Assembly (NCBI GenBank): GCA_049323615.1
Contig: JBMOPD010000009.1
Span: forward strand, 31,109 to 95,108
Reading direction: 5' to 3'
Length of the DNA stretch: 64,000 bases
DNA from: JBMOPD01 sp049323615
GTDB lineage: Bacteria; Bacillota; Desulfotomaculia; Desulfotomaculales; Desulfocucumaceae
Part shown: positions 61,587-64,000 of the stretch, in pieces
How the letters are laid out: each line of letters starts with the position of its first letter
How positions within the stretch are numbered: position 1 is the first letter of the stretch
The notes under the pieces: model-generated
Database searches by the model: none
Told to the model about the DNA's origin: nothing
The model's input: only the letters and a program-made list of their open reading frames with translations
Position numbers and translations under genes: made by a program

Positions 61587-63242
61587 ATGAAGATAATAAA
61601 GGGGTTCCCCTCCACCTCCATGAACGACTACCAGTTGAACACCACCACCATCATCAGGCACGCGGCTAGAAACTTTCCGGAAAGGGAAATAGTTTACCGG
61701 ACTCCCGCCGGCATATCCCGGTATACCTACAGGGACGCCTACGAAAGAATGATGAGAATAGCCAACGTGCTGAACGGGATGGGTATAGGTCCGGGAGACC
61801 GGGTGGGCGTCCTCGACTGGAACACCCGCCGCCACTACGAGCTGTATTTTGCCATCCCAGGCACCGGCGCCGTCATCTTACAGATGAACCTGAGAATACC
61901 GCCCGTGGACCTGGTTTACGTTGTCAATCACAGCGAAGCCCGGCTAATCTTTGTGGACGAGTCGCTGCTTCCCATTGCCGAAGCCATAGCGCCGGAGCTC
62001 AAAACCGTGCAGGGTTACGTGATCATGACGGACAAAAAGCTGAGCGAGGTAAAGACAAGCCTGAGCCCCGTGTACAGCTACGAAGACCTGCTGGCGGCGG
62101 CGGATCCTTTTTACGACTGGCCGATGATTGACGAGGATTCCGCCTACAGCGCCTGCTACACCTCCGGCACCACCGGCAGGCCCAAGGGGGTTTACTACTC
62201 CCACCGCTGCATTTACCTGCACACTTTGGAGATCAACAGCTACATCGGCATCAAATGCGACGACTGCTACATCGCCATAGTGCCCATGTTCCACGGGCAG
62301 AGTTGGGGGCTTTTCTTCGCCGCCACCTTTGCCGGGGCCAAGCTCATTTTCCCCGGCCGGTACGTGGCGGAGGACCCGGCTCCCCTCCTGGAGCTGATGG
62401 CCAGGGAAAGGGTCACGGTCACCAACGGCGCGCCGGCCATATTCATGCCCATGCTGAACTGCATTAAAAAGATGGAGGTCAAGCCGGATTTCAGCGGCGC
62501 GAGGCTGCTGTCCGGCGCCACGGAGCCGCCGCTGGCCATGATGAAGGGATGGAAGGAACTGACCGGCGCCGATATCATTCACGCCTACGGGGCGACGGAA
62601 ACCACGCCGCTGGTGACCATAAACATACTGAAGCCATCGCTGAAAGAAAGGCTGACCGGGGAAGAAAGCTGGGAAATGAGGAAAAAGCAGGGCCTCACCG
62701 TTACGGGGATTGACTTGAAAATTGTGGACAGTGAGGGCCGGGAGCAGCCCCGCGACGGAAAAACCGTGGGCGAGATAATGATCCGGGGGGCCTGGATAAC
62801 GGGAAGCTATTACAATGACCCCCGGACGGAGGAGTCCTTCCTGGACGGCTACTGGAAAAGCGGCGACGCCGGCACCATTGATCCGGAGGGCTATCTGAAA
62901 ATAGTGGACAGGTACAAGGACGTGATCAAGAGCGGAGGGGAGTGGATTTCTTCCGTTGACCTGGAGAATACCATCATGGGCTACCCCGGCGTGCTGGAGG
63001 CCGTGGTGGTGGGGCTACCCCATCCGAGGTGGGAGGAAAGGCCCCTGGCGCTGGTTGTTTTGAGCGAAGAGGCGAAGGGAAAGGTGACCAAGGAGGAGAT
63101 CATCGCCTTTCTAAAAGCCAATTTCGCCAAGTGGCAGTTGCCGGACGATCTCCTATTCGTGGACGAAATTCCCAAAACCAGCGTGGGCAAGTTCAACAAG
63201 AAGGAGATCAGGCACATCTACAGGGAGCATTACATGAAATAA
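61587..63242 (+). CDS. Acyl-CoA synthetase (AMP-forming), long/medium-chain type
   Basis: A 551-residue ANL ligase from ATG 61587 behind AAAGGAGG (MKIIKGFPSTSMNDYQLN). P-loop YTSGTTGRPKG near 190, PMFHGQSWGLFF near 232, A5 YGATETTP near 333, hinge KIVDRYKDVIKSGGEW near 437, and the lysine in TSVGKFNKKEIR near 532. This matches the medium/long-chain fatty acid ligase subgroup. Fully intact; last gene of the plus-strand island. Confidence 0.92.
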   Translation: MKIIKGFPSTSMNDYQLNTTTIIRHAARNFPEREIVYRTPAGISRYTYRDAYERMMRIANVLNGMGIGPGDRVGVLDWNTRRHYELYFAIPGTGAVILQMNLRIPPVDLVYVVNHSEARLIFVDESLLPIAEAIAPELKTVQGYVIMTDKKLSEVKTSLSPVYSYEDLLAAADPFYDWPMIDEDSAYSACYTSGTTGRPKGVYYSHRCIYLHTLEINSYIGIKCDDCYIAIVPMFHGQSWGLFFAATFAGAKLIFPGRYVAEDPAPLLELMARERVTVTNGAPAIFMPMLNCIKKMEVKPDFSGARLLSGATEPPLAMMKGWKELTGADIIHAYGATETTPLVTINILKPSLKERLTGEESWEMRKKQGLTVTGIDLKIVDSEGREQPRDGKTVGEIMIRGAWITGSYYNDPRTEESFLDGYWKSGDAGTIDPEGYLKIVDRYKDVIKSGGEWISSVDLENTIMGYPGVLEAVVVGLPHPRWEERPLALVVLSEEAKGKVTKEEIIAFLKANFAKWQLPDDLLFVDEIPKTSVGKFNKKEIRHIYREHYMK

Positions 63243-63683
63243 AACCGGTTATGTCGCCGGGTCCGGAATACAGAATCCAGACCCCCATGCCGCAAAGTGC
63301 GGCGCCACGAACAATGAAAATCTGTGGCCGGGGGTGCGGTTTTCAGTCCGGGCTCCCAATCCTCCGGTTGAACCGGCTCTATGCTTGTCGCTTACGGCAT
63401 GCCGACCGCCCTCGTACGTGTATCCATGCACTACTCGGGCTGCGGCCGGGTCCTGCAGCCTGCTCGGCATTCCGTATGCTCCGTCGCCAAGAGCCGGGTA
63501 ACAGCCTCCGGAAACAACGCTCCGGTCTGAAAGGTCCTCCCCCGGGGAGGTGTTTATTCCAAATAAATCCCCGCCCGGTATAAACAAAAACGGGCGGGGA
63601 TTTCGATATACACCCGTATCAAACTTTTTTACCTGTTCCTACTCGCCAACCGGCTGGGACAGCTCCCGCAGGCGACGGGCTTG
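63243..63683. other. 441-bp intergenic region without a recognisable gene
   Basis: The gap between the last ligase and the RND fragment. Open frames on both strands here have no recognisable domain and an odd residue mix. The GC-rich first 300 bases contain several small inverted repeats (such as CCGCAAAGTGCGG near 63292) and could be a structured element or the remains of a gene. A convergent terminator-like hairpin is at 63565-63603. No repeat array or IS end was identified. Confidence 0.5.
63565..63603. terminator. Bidirectional terminator-like hairpin
   Basis: AAATCCCCGCCCG (63565-63577) pairs perfectly with CGGGCGGGGATTT (63591-63603) around a 13-base AT-rich loop. The A/T ends give a short U-tract in either direction, and it lies between a plus-strand gene ending at 63242 and a minus-strand gene ending at 63684. 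Confidence 0.7.
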
Positions 63684-63827
63684 TCAGCGTTCCTTCCAGT
63701 TATCCAGTATGTCGTATATAACCGGGACCAGAACCAGGGTGATCAGGGTGGAAAATACAAGGCCGCCGATCACCACCGTAGCCATTGGCTCCTGCCCTTC
63801 GGAACCTTCACCCAAGGCTAGGAGAGG
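63684..63827 (-). pseudogene. 3' fragment of an RND-family efflux transporter gene
   Basis: About 47 residues (PLLALGEGSEGQEPM, then ATVVIGGLVFSTLITLVLVPVIYD) match the last transmembrane segment of AcrB/HAE1-type RND pumps and end DNWKER. Upstream of about 63827 the frame continues 35 residues with no RND similarity, so the gene is broken there by a deletion or insertion. The full transporter would be about 1,000 residues. The flanking 170 bases are AT-rich and differ from the rest of the window. Confidence 0.75.
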
Positions 63828-64000
63828 GTTGCAAAAAGGCTGTTTTTTTGCCGTTTGCAAACCACCCTTTTTTAACTTAGATCCGGTAAGTAGAAACCAA
63901 AAAGCCAGTAAACATAAGGGTTGAGATACCAAAAATTATGTAAAAAATTTAGCAAAAAAGAGGAACACCGCTCGGTTTGGGGAATTGGTAAAGTAACCCA
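63828..64000. other. AT-rich sequence at the right edge, breaking the RND gene
   Basis: These 173 bases are much richer in A+T than the island. GGGTTGCAAAAAGGC and GCCGTTTGCAAACC flank a T-run as an imperfect inverted repeat at about 63827-63864. This could be a terminator or one end of a mobile element whose body lies beyond the window; no transposase is seen. Confidence 0.35.

Noticed and set aside
63249..63587. 112-residue minus-strand reading frame and its 184-residue plus-strand counterpart from 63029
   Set aside because: No domain similarity, odd composition, and the plus frame overlaps the end of the ligase gene; probably not coding.
1..64000. CRISPR array, tRNA or rRNA genes, transposase
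   Set aside because: No regularly spaced direct repeats, no tRNA/rRNA-like sequence and no transposase frame were recognised.

Overview
The window is a GC-rich stretch (visually about 60% G+C) packed with acyl-CoA catabolism genes. Start codons are often GTG or TTG and follow strong AGGAGG-type Shine-Dalgarno sites. Regulation mixes TetR repressors with a sigma-54 activator. Oxygenases and respiratory genes are absent, while biotin carboxylases, Fe-S flavoproteins and many acyl-CoA ligases are present. Together this suggests an anaerobic, probably syntrophic or sulfate-reducing Gram-positive of the Desulfotomaculum/Pelotomaculum kind. That placement is inference; no rRNA or tRNA gene was seen.

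Layout. 1-3777 (minus): an ADP-forming acyl-CoA synthetase with an in-frame stop, a BtrH-like protein overlapping it, and a TetR regulator. 4021-10530 (plus): a second, paralogous TetR gene, a nitroreductase remnant, then MaoC hydratase, Fe-S flavoprotein, CoA ligase, citryl-CoA-lyase-like protein and a dienoyl-CoA-reductase-like flavoenzyme. 10601-26030: a sigma-54 promoter leads into SDR, DUF35, thiolase, MaoC, acyl-CoA dehydrogenase (ACAD), flavoprotein, SDR, fused CoA-transferase, amidohydrolase, MaoC, ACAD and three CoA ligases (one frameshifted). 26372-28309: a PrpR_N/PAS/AAA+ sigma-54 activator. 28329-38640: a second sigma-54 promoter, then a CaiB-type CoA-transferase, ACAD, two CoA ligases, three crotonase-fold proteins and a class I CoA-transferase-like pair that resembles IpdAB hydrolases. 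38844-41457 (minus) and 41893-51351 (plus) diverge from a 435-bp region holding two opposed sigma-54 promoters: thiolase plus HMG-CoA-synthase-like/DUF35 fusion on one side; AtuA-like, DUF4387, thiolase, DUF35, three carboxyltransferases, BCCP and an internally deleted biotin carboxylase on the other. 51406-63242: ACADs, three CoA ligases, two enoyl-CoA hydratases, a broken SDR, DUF35 and thiolase. The right edge carries the 3' end of an RND transporter gene.

Working together, the genes supply every step of activation (nine AMP-forming ligases and one ADP-forming synthetase), dehydrogenation, hydration, isomerisation, hydroxyacyl oxidation and thiolysis several times over, plus carboxylation and possible hydrolytic C-C cleavage. 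This fits oxidation of branched or alicyclic carboxylic acids, but the substrate cannot be read from the sequence.

Two themes stand out. First, two promoters share an inverted repeat placed 70 bp (within 1 bp) upstream of a -24/-12 element, and two more -24/-12 elements face opposite ways at 41.5-41.8 kb; this looks like a sigma-54 regulon encoded beside its own activator. Second, the island carries about ten gene lesions: in-frame stops, homopolymer frameshifts, internal deletions and 5' stubs. Some may be sequencing errors, but the deletions and stubs look like real decay within a set of redundant paralogues.
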